From positions 15,310,501 through 15,374,500 of the forward strand of contig CM067551.1 in assembly GCA_034509755.1 (NCBI GenBank): a DNA stretch of 64,000 nt, read 5' to 3'. Position 1 is the first letter of the stretch, and the number at the start of each line of letters is the position of its first letter. The stretch comes from Anisodus tanguticus (Eukaryota; Streptophyta; Magnoliopsida; Solanales; Solanaceae). The notes beneath the pieces are model-generated. The model saw only the letters and a list, made by a program, of their open reading frames with translations. It made no database searches and was not told the DNA's origin. This document shows positions 1 through 11,458 of this stretch, piece after piece. A program made the translations under genes and the position numbers.

Positions 1-930
1 GGTTGGGACATTCCTTGGTAAAATGTCTGAGTCCTTGGCACTTGTAACATTTCTTGTCGCCTTTATCAACATCTTTGGTAACTTCTATTTTTCCCTTGTC
101 CTTGTTTACATCATCTTGTTTGTACAATGGATTAGAATAGGACGTGTCAACCTTCTCCTTAACACTTGCGATCTTAGTGTAACGTCTTCTGACAACCTTC
201 TTTTGTTGCCGCTCGAACCTTAGTTCCAAATGGCACACATCCTCAAATGTTGTGTAAGTGGACACTTCCACTTTTTCTTAAATTGTCGTACTTAGTCCGC
301 TAATGAACCGTGCAATGCGTTGCGATTCTTTTTCTTCTAAGTCATACAACATTGTGACCTTCTCAAATTCCCGAATCTATTTTTCACCTTAATAACACCT
401 TGTCGAAGCTTGGTGAGTTTAAGGTACTAATCTTGCTCATAATCTCGGGGCAAGAACTTTATTTTTAAGTGTTTCTTCAACTTTTCCCAAGAATTGATCT
501 TGGGCTTGCCATGCCTCTTTGGCTTGCCTTCAATTTTTCGTACCACACGGAGGCAAAAGATTTAAGCTTTAACATGGCAATCTTATGACATTGGTGATCA
601 TCATAGTTTTTGAATTCAAAGAGTCTTTCTATGGCCCTTAGCCATTCAAGAAACTCCTCGGGGTCCAAGTTCCCTTCAAATATTGGAAGGTCGAACTGTA
701 ACGTCCGGTCACTTCCTCTTTCAATTATTGGTTCATCTTGTGCATCATTTTCAACATGTAGGGGGTTCTTTTGAGAAATTCCTCCCCTGATTCAACATCA
801 TTGATGACTACACGATTGGAAAATTCTCTCCTTACTTGTTGCATTTTTTCCTCAACCATTTCGGATAAGGCCCTCCTAAGTTCATCACTTACTTATGTCA
901 TAACGTCAAAGTATGGGATGTGATTGTCTC
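1..930 (-). mobile_element. Ty3/gypsy gag region, left-pointing, runs off the window edge
   Basis: Read on the minus strand, 477-668 encodes a retrotransposon gag segment with a DPEEFLEWL start and a HKIAMLKLKSFASVWYEKLK stretch, both typical of plant chromovirus gag proteins. Further downstream, at about 8-49, there is a CCHC zinc knuckle (CYKC-x4-HFTKEC), the nucleic-acid-binding motif of gag. The reading frame is broken between the two, so this copy is not intact. Protease, RT and integrase would lie to the left of position 1. The element points left because its PBS (931-942) and LTR (from 946) lie to the right. The family looks like a Ty3/gypsy chromovirus; Galadriel is my guess for the lineage and is not proven. 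Confidence 0.75.
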
Positions 931-942
931 GCTCTGATACCA
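931..942 (-). other. Primer-binding site (initiator tRNA-Met type)
   Basis: The minus strand reads TGGTATCAGAGC, the standard plant LTR-retrotransposon primer-binding site complementary to the 3' end of initiator tRNA-Met. It lies 3 bases inside the LTR edge and upstream of gag, which fixes the element's orientation as leftward. Confidence 0.8.
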
Positions 943-945
943 ATC

Positions 946-2480
946 TGATGCAACTAAGGAGGGATGTGGGTGGATAAGTGTGTCGGATGTTGGTGATATT
1001 CGGGGTGACCCAAAAATGGATGCCAAAGTAAGGGTCTCGGGTTCTCGGTTTAGATGGACAGTGTGGTTTTGGTGGCTATTTCGGGTAGATTTAAAGAGAG
1101 TTAGATCAAGGCATTTTATGGGTTGGTATAGACATATGGAGGGTTGTTTTGGTGGTCGGGCTTTAGTGGTTGGATGATAGCAGGGTGACGGAACAGAACT
1201 GAAACAGTGAGGTTCTCGGTAAGGTGTGTTATGCGAACAATTTAGTATTGTTGGGTTTGGACGGTAGTATTTGTGGGGTTTCGTTGGAGAACTCTATAAT
1301 GGATGTTAGGGAGGTGTTTTGGGATGTGGTGGTGAAAGGATTGAAGTTATTTGGATGAGGGATGACACAGAATGCGAGGTGCAAGTCTGAGAACACACCA
1401 AGTGTTGATTGATACGGTTTTGGGTTAACTGTTTGGTTGTTGTGGTTATGGTGAAGTGTGGTCGATGATCCCAAGGATAGAGACACGGTGATTTTACTAC
1501 CCGAGTCGACACCAAGGAGATAGTAACTAATTACACAAGATCAAGACCGGGGTTGCTAAGTACAAGCCCGTGAACTAGCCAAGTGATGGTGGTCGGAAAC
1601 CCTTTTAGTAACCGGAAGTTTAGGCTAGGTTGGTCCACACAGTTCCAATGTTCGCTTACCACTAAGGGGGTTTCTCGAGCTTGGGTATTGATTAGGTCAC
1701 ACAGTCCTAACCAAGACTTACACAGAATAGAGGGGTGACCCACACATGATCGATATATTTCAACACACAAGTTGAAAACACAAATTTATATTTAACTCAA
1801 ACTCAACCTGTCTAATTACAACAACCTAAGGCCCTATTTATAGTACCATAGAGACCATTCTAGAAGGAAACAAAAAGGCACAAATACAAGGCCATTCGGC
1901 CGAAATAGGAACATGTGAAGGGGATGGGGTTGGTTTGGGAACCAAGTCGTCCCTCGGCTATTATGAGCACAATGTGAAAGAGTTTTGCCTTTCTTGGAGA
2001 CAAGGGTAAACCCAATCTTCTTCACACTTCCATTATAGTAACCGAGTAGAAGACGGATGAACTTGGCTTCTCTAGACTTCATCTCCTTGGAATCATTTTA
2101 AAAGCTTTCATTCCTTGCAAAATAAAGTGGTTCTCGGCCAACTCTTCCACTTCCATAAGCCGAGCTTGACTTTCCTTATTTGGCTCTTGAATGGTCTTCC
2201 TTGAAATCTTCTTGTATTCGCCACTTGGTCGGCTAAGTCACCTCTTGTCTATTCCATCTTGGCATTCTTGGACATGTCACATTTTTGGCTTAATCATGTC
2301 CTTACAAGGCCTTAAATGTGTCCTAAAACAAGCTAATGGTTATTACATGGTTTTAATGTATCCTAAGACAACTAGTAACTAGTCTAGAAATTAAAGACAA
2401 CAAAATAAAATGCAAGGTCTCGGCCAAGACCAACACACAAGGCCGAATAAAACTTGTCACTATAAGGCCATTAAGTTATG
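946..2480 (-). repeat. 5' LTR of the left-pointing gypsy element
   Basis: This non-coding block abuts the PBS. Its inner edge on the minus strand ends in GCATCA. A minus-strand TATA box (TATAAATAGGG, 1832-1842) lies in the middle, as expected for a U3 promoter, with R/U5 at about 946-1810. The outer edge is not certain: a purine-rich tract on the minus strand near 2490-2500 suggests an end near 2480, but no second LTR is in the window for comparison. The small open frames inside have no recognisable domain. Confidence 0.55.
1832..1842 (-). promoter_or_regulatory. TATA box in the gypsy LTR
   Basis: TATAAATAGGG on the minus strand matches the plant TATA consensus closely. It sits about 890 bp upstream of the PBS, a plausible U3/R boundary for transcription of the leftward element. 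Confidence 0.5.
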
Positions 2481-2484
2481 GCTT

Positions 2485-2849
2485 CTAATCCTCCCCACAA
2501 TTCATGCCATTCTCGGTTCTTAACTGTGGGTTGATGGCCAATCTTTGACCCCCTCGATCCTTTAGCTAATAACTTAAATTGAGAAGCTAAGTTCGGGCCC
2601 TTTATTTCATCATCAGGCGCCCTGACCTGGTAATGCATCACGAATATGGTCGCGAACAAATATTGACCAGGGGTCTGACCCTGCAACCCTTCGTGATTGT
2701 GTCGCCTAGCTTCGCAATCGCGCTGCCTAGCCTTGTGACCGTGGTGGCTTAGCCATCTGGCCTTCGCAATAGATGCTGGAGTCCTCGTTGTCGCGATTAA
2801 GGCGCAGACACCAACATTTTCAGCCAACACCAAAACACCTCCTGTGGTG
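2485..2849. other. GC-rich degenerate repeat interrupted by the chromovirus
   Basis: This stretch has short imperfect repeats rich in TCGCGA/TTCGCAA-type words, unlike its AT-rich surroundings. It continues directly at 12535 once the inserted chromovirus is removed (the CCAAA site is shared). It looks like part of an older LTR or other dispersed repeat. The one long open frame here (minus strand, 2471-2833) has no domain I recognise, and I do not call it a gene. Confidence 0.4.
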
Positions 2850-2854
2850 CCAAA
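2850..2854. repeat. Target-site duplication CCAAA, left copy
   Basis: CCAAA directly precedes the TGTAACATC start of the first LTR. The identical CCAAA follows the end of the last LTR fragment at 12530-12534. A 5-bp duplication is the size made by Ty3/gypsy integrases. Confidence 0.85.
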
Positions 2855-4983
2855 TGTAACATCTCGTACTTTCAGCCATGGTTTGAATCGCTAGACATAT
2901 GTAAATAGACCCGAGCGGTGGAGGATTTTTGGTCATGTTCACGTATGCAAATGAAGACGCTTTGTATATAAAATAATGCGGTCCCGAAATAATTTAGGAC
3001 TTAATAAGTATAATGATGGAGATTAATAATAATAGTTGTATGTCCCAAAAGAGGTTATGAACTAGTGGTATATCGCACGATTATGACACTGAGTATATGA
3101 AGTGTGTTAAAAATAATTACTATTTAAGTGAATTGAGATCGAGAAATTAATTAAGAGAATTTAGCAAATATTGTGTGGACATAAAATGTCCACGTTAAGA
3201 CTTGGAAAGTGGACAACAAGTGAAATAAGTGCATGCATTATTAGTGATGAGTGGCATTAACTTATCACGTGTCAATCATGGAAAAAAAATAAAACGTTTC
3301 GTGATAAGAATGAAAAGGATCGAAAACAGAGGTATCGATGGCAATCTCATTCTCAAATTTCCATTGACAAACAAAAATGAAAGAAAGCATGAGTAGTAGT
3401 AACTATCTAGTATTATGCTTCATAACATCCATTTTATTTATCTTTGCATCTCTCTTAGTATTCTACAATACTGGAACCGGAACCATCGATTACAGATCAA
3501 AATTTCTACTTTTCTCATCCTTACCAACTAACACTACACCCTGCACTACTCCATCACATCTACTCAATGTTTGCATGTATGATTTGGATACAAAATACAA
3601 TGTCGGAATGCTAAACGGGTCGGGTTTTAATGGTCCACCAGTAACACCCGAGACATTATTGGAGTTTCATAAAATTTTCTACAAGTTACAAACATTTGTC
3701 AAACATTTTCAATCCAACAACAATAAGATTCTTTCACGGGGGATTTTATTTTCCAAGTTTAATTTCGGGTCCTCAAAACTAGGATCACTCTCGTAATTAG
3801 GGTGGCCAAATATCATATCTCTTTTGTCAAATTGTTAAACATGGAGTTGAGATTGGCATATTTAGAGTCGTTTGGAACATGCAGGACTATCGTTAGCTCG
3901 TATTTGAGGTATGTTAAGGCAAATTATTTCTTTCTTTTGGCATGTTCTATGTAACAAAACGTAAACGTGATGTTGTTCCATAAATTGTTCTACTCTTAGT
4001 AGTTAAGGTTGTCCCTGATATTGATTCTTATGTTAAAAGCATGTCTAAATATGTTCCTAAATCCTTATTGAGGTATATGGGAAAGATGTTAATATTTCCA
4101 ATGTTAGCCGAAGGTACAAGGATATTATGTCATCCGATAAGTTTGGAATATTTTATTATCATTCATGCATCATGCATTTTATTCTTGTATTACCCTGAAC
4201 CTACATGTGTTATATACACTACTATATGGTACGCATTATATATATATAGATATATATGTAGGGGATGGGAAAAGGGAATGACGTTATATACGCAACACCA
4301 CCTACAACTGGTATATATATCACGAAAAAAGAAGATGCCCACAAAGGCCAATATGATATGATGCCCACAGAGGTTGTTATGGGAAGGAAGATGCCCGATG
4401 AGACCAATATATATATGTATACCATATTTGCATTGTGCATGACAATTAGGCATATTATGGCCCTCAGAGGCATTCACTACTGATCGGCTATTTCTGTAAA
4501 TTTGTTTCTATTTCAGTTATTTATGTATCTCTGTTATGCTATTCTTCATGCTTGAAATACTCAGTACATTAGTCGTAATAACGTCTTTTTTATTGGGGGA
4601 CGCTGCGTTTCATGCCCGCAGGCATAGGTAAACAGGGGGATGGTTCATACTAGTAGGTTGCTAGTTCAGCTGATATTGGAGCACTCTACTTGTTTCAGAG
4701 TTACAGTCTGAGTATGGTGTGATATTTTGTATATGCATATGGGTATGGCGGGGCTCTGTCCCGACCTTGTTATGTCATGTACTTGTTAGAAGCTTATAGA
4801 TAGTTGTCCTGTGTATAGTAGTCGTGTATGGCCATGCTGGCCTTAGTGTGTATGTTAGCAGGATATTTGCTGGCGGTATTTGTGGCCATGATTGATTACG
4901 ATTAGCTGGTAAAAATGTAAAGAGTGGTGCCCGACAGGTAGGACCCGGGTGCCCGTCATGGCCCTCCGATTTTGGTCGTGACA
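2855..4983 (+). repeat. LTR1 of the chromovirus
   Basis: It begins TGTAACATCTCG and ends GGTCGTGACA (TG...CA), followed at once by a PBS. It matches LTR2 (9218-11458) along its length with few substitutions. The main difference is a short (TA)n tract at about 4232-4258, which is expanded to about 80 bp in LTR2. It contains an open frame at 3377-3796 that resembles a host-gene fragment. Confidence 0.9.
3377..3796 (+). pseudogene. GT47/exostosin-like N-terminal fragment inside LTR1
   Basis: This is a 139-codon open frame. Residues about 8-29 form one hydrophobic membrane span. It is followed by a CMYDLDTKYNVGMLNGSG stretch that resembles the start of the luminal domain of plant GT47 (exostosin-type) glycosyltransferases, where a V-x-x-YDLP-x-[KR]-[YF]N-[VI]-x-[ML] pattern is usual. 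The frame ends long before any catalytic region, so if it derives from such a gene, only the 5' exon was captured. It is preserved, also open, in LTR2 (9742-10161). This is an inference from motif resemblance; an unrelated LTR-encoded ORF is possible. Confidence 0.4.
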
Positions 4984-4987
4984 AACA

Positions 4988-4999
4988 TGGTATCAAAGC
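4988..4999 (+). other. Primer-binding site after LTR1
   Basis: TGGTATCAAAGC, 4 bases after the LTR end, fits the initiator tRNA-Met class of primer-binding sites. The same sequence follows LTR2 at 11463-11474. Confidence 0.8.
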
Positions 5000-5175
5000 T
5001 AGTTTATCCTAGGGATTCTACAAGCCGTGTCTAGTATAGTCTTATTTATGGGTGTGTTGTGCACCACACTTATAGACAAGTGGCTACAGGGCATTTAGGA
5101 TGATCGTTACATTTTTCTTGATCTAGAATCGTGTTATAGAGCTGAGTTGTAAGAATTCTCTCTATAAACCTTATC

Positions 5176-5586
5176 GTGTTTATGATTACAGCAATGCCTT
5201 CTTCCGATAGGGCTATGATTAGGAGGGAGATTGAGGTTGGATTAAGTGTAAATGTGAGTAGTATGTTCTCTATTGAGACAGACCTATCAAAGGATATAAG
5301 TAAGTTGCTTTCTCAAGTATCGACGAATTTAGTAGTACCAGAGAAGTTGAGGGGAGTTCCCGTACTATCAGTCATACCACTAGCTCCGTCTGATAAGGAT
5401 GTAAAGAGAGCGGTGCAGGCATTAAATCAATTGGTTGCCTCTCAGACACGACTTCATCCTTGTGCATCTGATAGAGATAGGCCCTTGAAGGGTCAGGGAG
5501 CTCATAACCGAAGGAGTTTATTAGTCAAGGAATCGCCGATGTTTAAAAGGTTCAAAGATGTCAATATCTCAGGGTCAAAGTTATAA
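5176..5586 (+). pseudogene. Chromovirus gag N-terminal fragment, first copy
   Basis: This is a 136-codon open frame just downstream of the PBS. It has an AVQALNQLVASQTR segment and an ESPMFKRFKDVNISGS end that resemble the start of the gag core of Tekay-type chromoviruses. The rest of gag is not in frame. The same segment recurs at 11652-12062 with scattered substitutions. It is a truncated gag and would not form a capsid on its own. Confidence 0.6.
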
Positions 5587-7680
5587 AGGTTGAGTGAGAC
5601 TGTCCCGACCATCTCGTAGTTAGTGTGGTCGAACGCATGCCAGATTATGCCACAAAGGTACAAGGGGTTGGTTTAGTATGGCAACCATGGCCACGATGTT
5701 CCAAAGTGTCCCAAGTTGATGCGTAAAGGTAAGGATAGGATGATTGTAAGTTGTACAAATGAAAGGCAAAAGACATCATTGGAAGGTTTAGTAGGTTATG
5801 AAAATCTACACGTTTTATAGTGACTCGTGTTGATTAGAATTAGGGAATATGTTATGTACGTACGACCTAAATTGTAATGTCTTACCCAGAATAGATTGGG
5901 AATTGTCCAAGGATAATATTAATGAGAGCGGATTGCCATAATCGAATCGTCTGAAGAGTGATCAACAACAAAATTTAAGAAGATCACGTAAAGTGACGTA
6001 CCCAGAATAGTGAGCCCAAGTAATATATAAGGATCGAGTTATCCACGGTAGTGGAAGGAGACATAAGCCTCTCGTCCGTGCGTAAAGGGCCATACCGCGT
6101 ATTATTGAGAATTACATGTATCATTGTTAGTATGCTAAGGCATGCTTATTAGAGGCAATTGAGGATGAAAACTATGGAACAATCGAATAATGGTTGTAAG
6201 AAATTTGAAGATAGTTAATAAGTATGAATGGAATGGTATGATCAAGATCAGGGCAGAAATATTTTTCGTTTAATGACGAATTATGACGAGAATGATAAAG
6301 ATGAATAAGGTTATAGTTATGCAGGTCTCACAAATGTATGATTGCTTCAGAACAACATAAGGATCAATGGTAGAGGACGGACAGTAAGAACTTTTCGGCT
6401 CAAGGTGATGAACCTCTGATGTTCATGTAGATAGTATGAGAAATACTTTGAGATAAGAGACCCCCCCCCCCAGGCAATTTGAAATGGAAATGTAAAGGTA
6501 AGAAAAATGAGCACTCGGTTGATGGAGATCTAATAATGATAAGACAAGAAAACTTAACTAGTCATGGGATCATGTAACACCATGACTTGGATCTAAACAT
6601 ACGAAGCATCGGTTCCAAACATATGCAGTCATACCTCTCAGAAAGTAGGTAAACGAAAGTAACAGTGAGTAAAGCTCGAGATTAGTGCCTAAACATGTGG
6701 AAATGAGCCAATGACGCCTATGGATATAAGGTAGACAATAAAGATATATGTCTAAGAGATAATGACATTATAATGAGGATAAAATGTCAAACAAATGCAG
6801 ATGTCTATGAATAGTTATAAACTGACCAAAGGCACTACGAGATTGATAGAATAATGAGTTTACAACTTAAAGAGATCAAGGAAATCTTTTTCCTAAAAGT
6901 GTCATTGACAGAAAATCTTAAGCCATAAGGCAAGTGAAGAAATTCAAATCTAAGTATAATGACCAGGTTTGGATATAGTAGGCCAACGTCAGGTAATGTA
7001 AATTCTTCAGAATCTTCAATGTACTGAATAAGGAAATAACTTAATAACTCACCTTTTAAGGGGTACTAACGCCAATGATTGGAATCAGGAGCAATGTTTG
7101 AGATTGCGTACGTGTACCAGGATATTTTGGAATTAAGAAGAGTACGACAAGTAAGAAAATGAGTGAACAAGTGTCAAAAGAAGTAAAGAAAGGAAATTGT
7201 TTATAATTACGAGTAGTGAGAAAGTACGAAAAAAATAAGATTCCTTTCAGAACATGAATGGGAGTTAACTGTGATGACACGCGCACTTCAGATTTGATAA
7301 CATTGTCCATAAAGTGTTCACGATTGAGATACTACCAATATAAAAGTTTTCAGCACACCACTATTAAGCAAAGCTAAGTTGACAATAGAATTATTCACCA
7401 CAAGCGGCTTGACTAATATGAGGATGAAGGAGAGAAGTTGACATGAGGGAACACATCAGTTAGCTAAGTGGGAGTGCGATTGGAGGATTCAGATAGTGAT
7501 ATTCAGTTAGCTAAGTAGGAGTCCGATTGGAAGATTCAGATAGTGATAGCCCTATGACTCAGAATACAGCAAGTCATCCCTCACACTGGAAGAAAATGAA
7601 TGTCATGATGAAAATCCCATTTTTAGGAAAGATCAGGAAAAATATTTAACAAAAGAGAATCGCAACCTTCGAGTATAATG
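5587..7680 (+). other. Decayed internal region, no readable protease or RT
   Basis: This is retrotransposon-internal DNA by position, but I find no aspartic-protease or reverse-transcriptase motif in any frame. Either those domains are deleted or they are mutated past recognition; the internal region (4.2 kb) is short for this lineage. A 47-bp unit is tandemly repeated twice at 7456-7549, and a C10 run lies near 6462. Confidence 0.5.
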
Positions 7681-7759
7681 TGAGAGGGATCCTCAGGTAG
7701 AAGGTCTATTTGTGTATTCCCAATGTAGCAGGATTACGAGGCAAGATTATGACGGAGGT

Positions 7760-9040
7760 CCATTTCTTACGATATTCCATTCACCCTGGATCTACTAAGA
7801 TGTATCATGATCTCAAAGGTATGTATTGGTAGAACGACATGAATAAGAACATTGCGGAGTTGCTAGTTCAGTGTCTTAATTGTCAGTAAGTAAAAGTTGA
7901 GCACAAAAAGCCCGGCGGCGTGACACAGAACATTGAGGTCTCGGTGTGAAAATAGAAAATGATTAATATGGATTTCATTACGGGTTTACCTCGCCCTTAT
8001 CGTAAGGTTGATTCTATTCGGGTGATTATTGATAGACTGACAAAATCAACTCAATTCCTGGCGATCAAAACTACCTACATAGTCGAGGACTAAGCAAAGT
8101 TATACGTTAAGGAGATTTTTTGCCTCTATGGTATGCCTATTTCTATTATATCTGACTGAGGTGCGCAGTTCACAGTTAATTCTGGAGATCATTTCAAAAA
8201 AATGGGTTTGGACACCCAAGTTAATCTTAGCACAACTTTCCACCCTTAGAAAGACGGGCAGGTCGAGCGTATGATTCAAACACTCGAGGACATGTTACGA
8301 GCTCATATATCGGACTTCGAGGGAAGTTGGGATGATCATTTACCCCTTATTGAATTTGCGTGCAATAACAGTTACCATGCTAGTATCACAATGGTTCCAT
8401 ATGAAGCTTTGTATGGACAAAACTGTAAATCTCCTATCAGATGGTTCAAAGTAGGCGAATCAGGATTATTTGGGCCTGACCTAGTGCACCGAGCCATAGA
8501 GAAGGTAAAGCTTATCCAAGAATGGTGGTTAACTGCTTAGAGTCGTAAGAAGTCGTATTCAGATGTGCGATGGCGGGACTTAGAATTCTAAGTAGATGAT
8601 TAGGTCTTTTTGAAGATTTCGTCTATAAAGGGTGTAACGAGGTTTGGGGAAAAAAGAGAAAGCTTAGCCCAAGGTGTATTGGGTCATATCGCATAATTCG
8701 ACGAATCGGCCAAGTAGCTTACGAATTAGACTTGCCTTTGGAGTTAGAGTTTGTTCATCCGGTTTTTCATGTTTCTATGTTGAGAGCGTGTATTGGAGAT
8801 CCTTCCCAAATAGTGTCAATTGACGATGTGAAGGTTACAGAAGACCTATCATATAAAAAGGTTCCTATTGCTATCTTATATCGACAAGTCTGCAAGTTGA
8901 GGACTAAAGAAATAGCCTCCATGAAAGTACTATGGCGGAATAAGAATGTAGAAGAAATGACATGGGAGGCGAAAGAGGAGATAAAACACAAATATCCCTA
9001 CCTATTTCAGACTAACGCCGAGGTTCCGAGAGAAGCATAA
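7760..9040 (+). pseudogene. Chromovirus integrase and chromodomain, decayed
   Basis: Concatenated reading frames show an HHCC zinc-binding region (YSIHPG, MYHDLKG, QCLNCQ; about 7775-7895) and the DDE core (MDFITGLPRP near 7970, IISD near 8145, QVERMIQTLEDML near 8260). The GRF-side integrase tail follows, then a chromodomain at about 8850-9010 (VLWRNKNVEEMTWEAKEEI, HKYPYLF). Several stops interrupt it (after MYW, NCQ, IISD and FHP), mostly explained by C-to-T or G-to-A changes. The last piece, 8732-9040, is open to a natural stop. In chromoviruses this domain directs integration to heterochromatin; here the gene is dead. Confidence 0.85.
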
Positions 9041-9200
9041 GGTGAGTTTTATTTCAGACTATTATCATTAATGTTTGATGACCATGTGAGGTTCGACCTA
9101 ATGATGTATGTTATATTATATGACCATGTGAAGTGGTGGTTGTGTTTCTGGATACGTAACGGGGATTAGATATGTCACCCCAACATTCGAGGACGAATGT

Positions 9201-9217
9201 TTCTAAGGGGGGGAGGA
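9201..9217 (+). other. Polypurine tract before LTR2
   Basis: The purine-rich run TTCTAAGGGGGGGAGGA directly abuts the TGTAACATC start of LTR2, as required for plus-strand priming. It confirms the element's rightward orientation. Confidence 0.85.
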
Positions 9218-9741
9218 TGTAACATCCCGTACTTTCGAATCATGGTTTGAATCGCTAGACGTATATAAATAGACCCGAGCGGTGGAAGATTTTTGGTCAT
9301 GTTCACGTATGCAAATGAAGACGCTTTGTATATAAAATAATGCGGTCCCGAAATAATTTAGGACTTAATAAGTATAATGATGGAGATTAATAATAATAGT
9401 TGTATGTCCCAAAAGAGATTATGAACTAGTGGTATATCGCACGATTATGACATTGAGTATATGAAGTGTGTTAAAAATAATTACTATTTAAGTGAATTGA
9501 GATCGAGAAATTAATTAAGAGAATTTAGCAAATATTGTGTGGACATAAAATGTCCACGTTAAGACTTGGAAAGTGGACAACAAGTGAAATAAGTGCATGC
9601 ATTATTAGTGATGGGTGGCATTAACTTTTGACGTGTCAATCATGGAAAAAAAATAAAAACGTTTCGTGATAAGAATGAAAAGGATCGAAAACAGAGGTAT
9701 CGATGGCAATCTCATTCTCAAATTTCCATTGACAAACAAAA

Positions 9742-10161
9742 ATGAAAGAAAGCATGAGTAGTAGTAATTGTCTAGTATTATGCTTCATAACATCCATTTT
9801 ATTTATCTTTGCATCTCTCTTAGTATTCTACAATACTGGAACCGGAACCATCGATTACAGATCAAAATTTCTACTTTTCTCATCCTTACCAACTAACGCT
9901 ACACCCTGCACTACTCCATCACATCTACTCAATGTTTGCATGTATGATTTGGATACAAAATACAATGTCGGAATGCTAAACGGGTCGGGTTTTAATGGTC
10001 CACCATTAACACCCAAGACATTACTGGAGTTTCATAAAATTTTCTACAAGTTACAAACATTTGTCAAACATTTTCAGTCCAACAACAATCAGATTCTTTC
10101 ACGGGGGATTTTATTTTCCAAGTTTAATTTCGGGTCCTCAAAACTAGGATCACTCTCGTAA
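9742..10161 (+). pseudogene. GT47-like fragment inside LTR2
   Basis: This is a 139-codon open frame, the counterpart of 3377-3796, with only a few amino-acid changes. It has the same membrane span and the CMYDLDTKYNVGML motif. Preservation of the open frame in both LTRs shows that the insert was part of the LTR when the element copied itself. Confidence 0.4.
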
Positions 10162-10599
10162 CTAGGGTGGCCAAATATCATATCTCTTGTGTCAAATTGT
10201 TAAACTTGGAGTTGAGATTGGCATATTTAGAGTCGTTTGGAACATGCAAGACTATCGTTAGCTCGTATTTGAGGTATGTTAAGGCAAATTATTTCTTTCT
10301 TTTGGCATGTTCCATGTAACGAAACGTAAACGTGATGTTGTTCCATAAATTGTTCTACTCTTAGTAGTTAAGGTTGTCCCTGATATTGATTCTTATGTTA
10401 AAAGCATATCTAAATATGTTCCTAAATCCTTATTGATGTTTATGGGAAAGATGTTAATATTTCCAATGTTAGCCGAAGGTATAAGGATATTATGTCATCC
10501 GATAAGTTTGAAATATTTTATTATCATTCATGCATCATGCATTTTATTCATGTATTACCCTGAACCTATATGTGTTATATACACTACTACGTGGTACGC

Positions 10600-10601
<2 letters not shown>

Positions 10602-10683
<82 letters not shown>
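10602..10683. repeat. (TA)n microsatellite in LTR2
   Basis: This is an uninterrupted TA dinucleotide run of about 80 bp. LTR1 has only a short interrupted equivalent. It produces spurious YIYIYI reading frames on both strands. Confidence 0.95.
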
Positions 10684-10686
<3 letters not shown>

Positions 10687-11458
10687 GATTGGAAAAGGGA
10701 ATGGCGTTATATACGCAACACCACCTACAACTGGTACATATATCACGAAAAAAGAGATGCCCACAAAGGCCAATATGATATGATGCCCATAGAGGCTGAT
10801 ATGATATGATGCCCACGGAGGTTGATATGGGAAGGAAGATGCCCGATGAGGCCAATATATATATATGTATACCGTATTTGCATTGTGCATGACAATTAGG
10901 CATATTATGGCCCTCATAGGCATTCACTACTGATCGGCTATTTCTGTCGGTTGTCACTGTTGGCTATTTGTGTCAGCTGTTTCTATTTCAGTTATTTATG
11001 TATCTCTGTTATGCTATTCTTCATGCTTGAAATACTCAGTACATCAGTCGTAATAACGTCTTTTTTATCGGGGGACGCTGCGTTTCATGCCCGCAGGCAC
11101 AGGTAAACAGGGGGATGGTTCGTACTAATAGGTTGCTGGTTCAGCTGATATTGGAGCACTCTACTTGTTTCAGAGTTACAGTCTGAGTATGGTATAATAT
11201 TTTGCATATGCATATGGGTATGGCGGGGCTTTGTCCCGACCTTGTTATGTCATGTACTCTTTAGAAGCTTATAGACAGTTGTCCTGTGTATAGTAGTCAT
11301 GTATGGCCATGTCGGCCTTAGTGTGTGTGTCAGCAGGATATTTGCTGGCGGTCCTTGTGGCCATGATTGATTACGATTAGCTGGTAAAAATGTAAAGAGT
11401 GGTGCCCGACAGGTAGGGCCCGGGTGCCCGTCATGGCCCTCCGGTTTTGGTCGTGACA

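Larger units (their letters stand above)
9218..11458 (+). repeat. LTR2 of the chromovirus
   Basis: It runs from TGTAACATCCCG to GGTCGTGACA and is followed by a PBS. It is collinear with LTR1. It is longer because of an expanded (TA)n tract (about 10602-10683), an extra copy of a GATGCCCA-type short repeat near 10790-10830, and a small insertion near 10947. Confidence 0.9.

Noticed and set aside
1534..1770. Possible CRISPR or tRNA-like patterns in the LTR
   Set aside because: This is eukaryotic DNA; no spaced direct repeats exist, and TGGTATCAGAGC-type words are retroelement primer-binding sites, not tRNA genes.
2471..2833. 120-codon open frame on the minus strand
   Set aside because: No domain, no start context, and it lies wholly in a GC-rich degenerate repeat interrupted by the chromovirus.
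10433..10957. Several open frames with long YIYIYI translations on both strands
   Set aside because: They are products of the (TA)n microsatellite in LTR2 and have no coding value.
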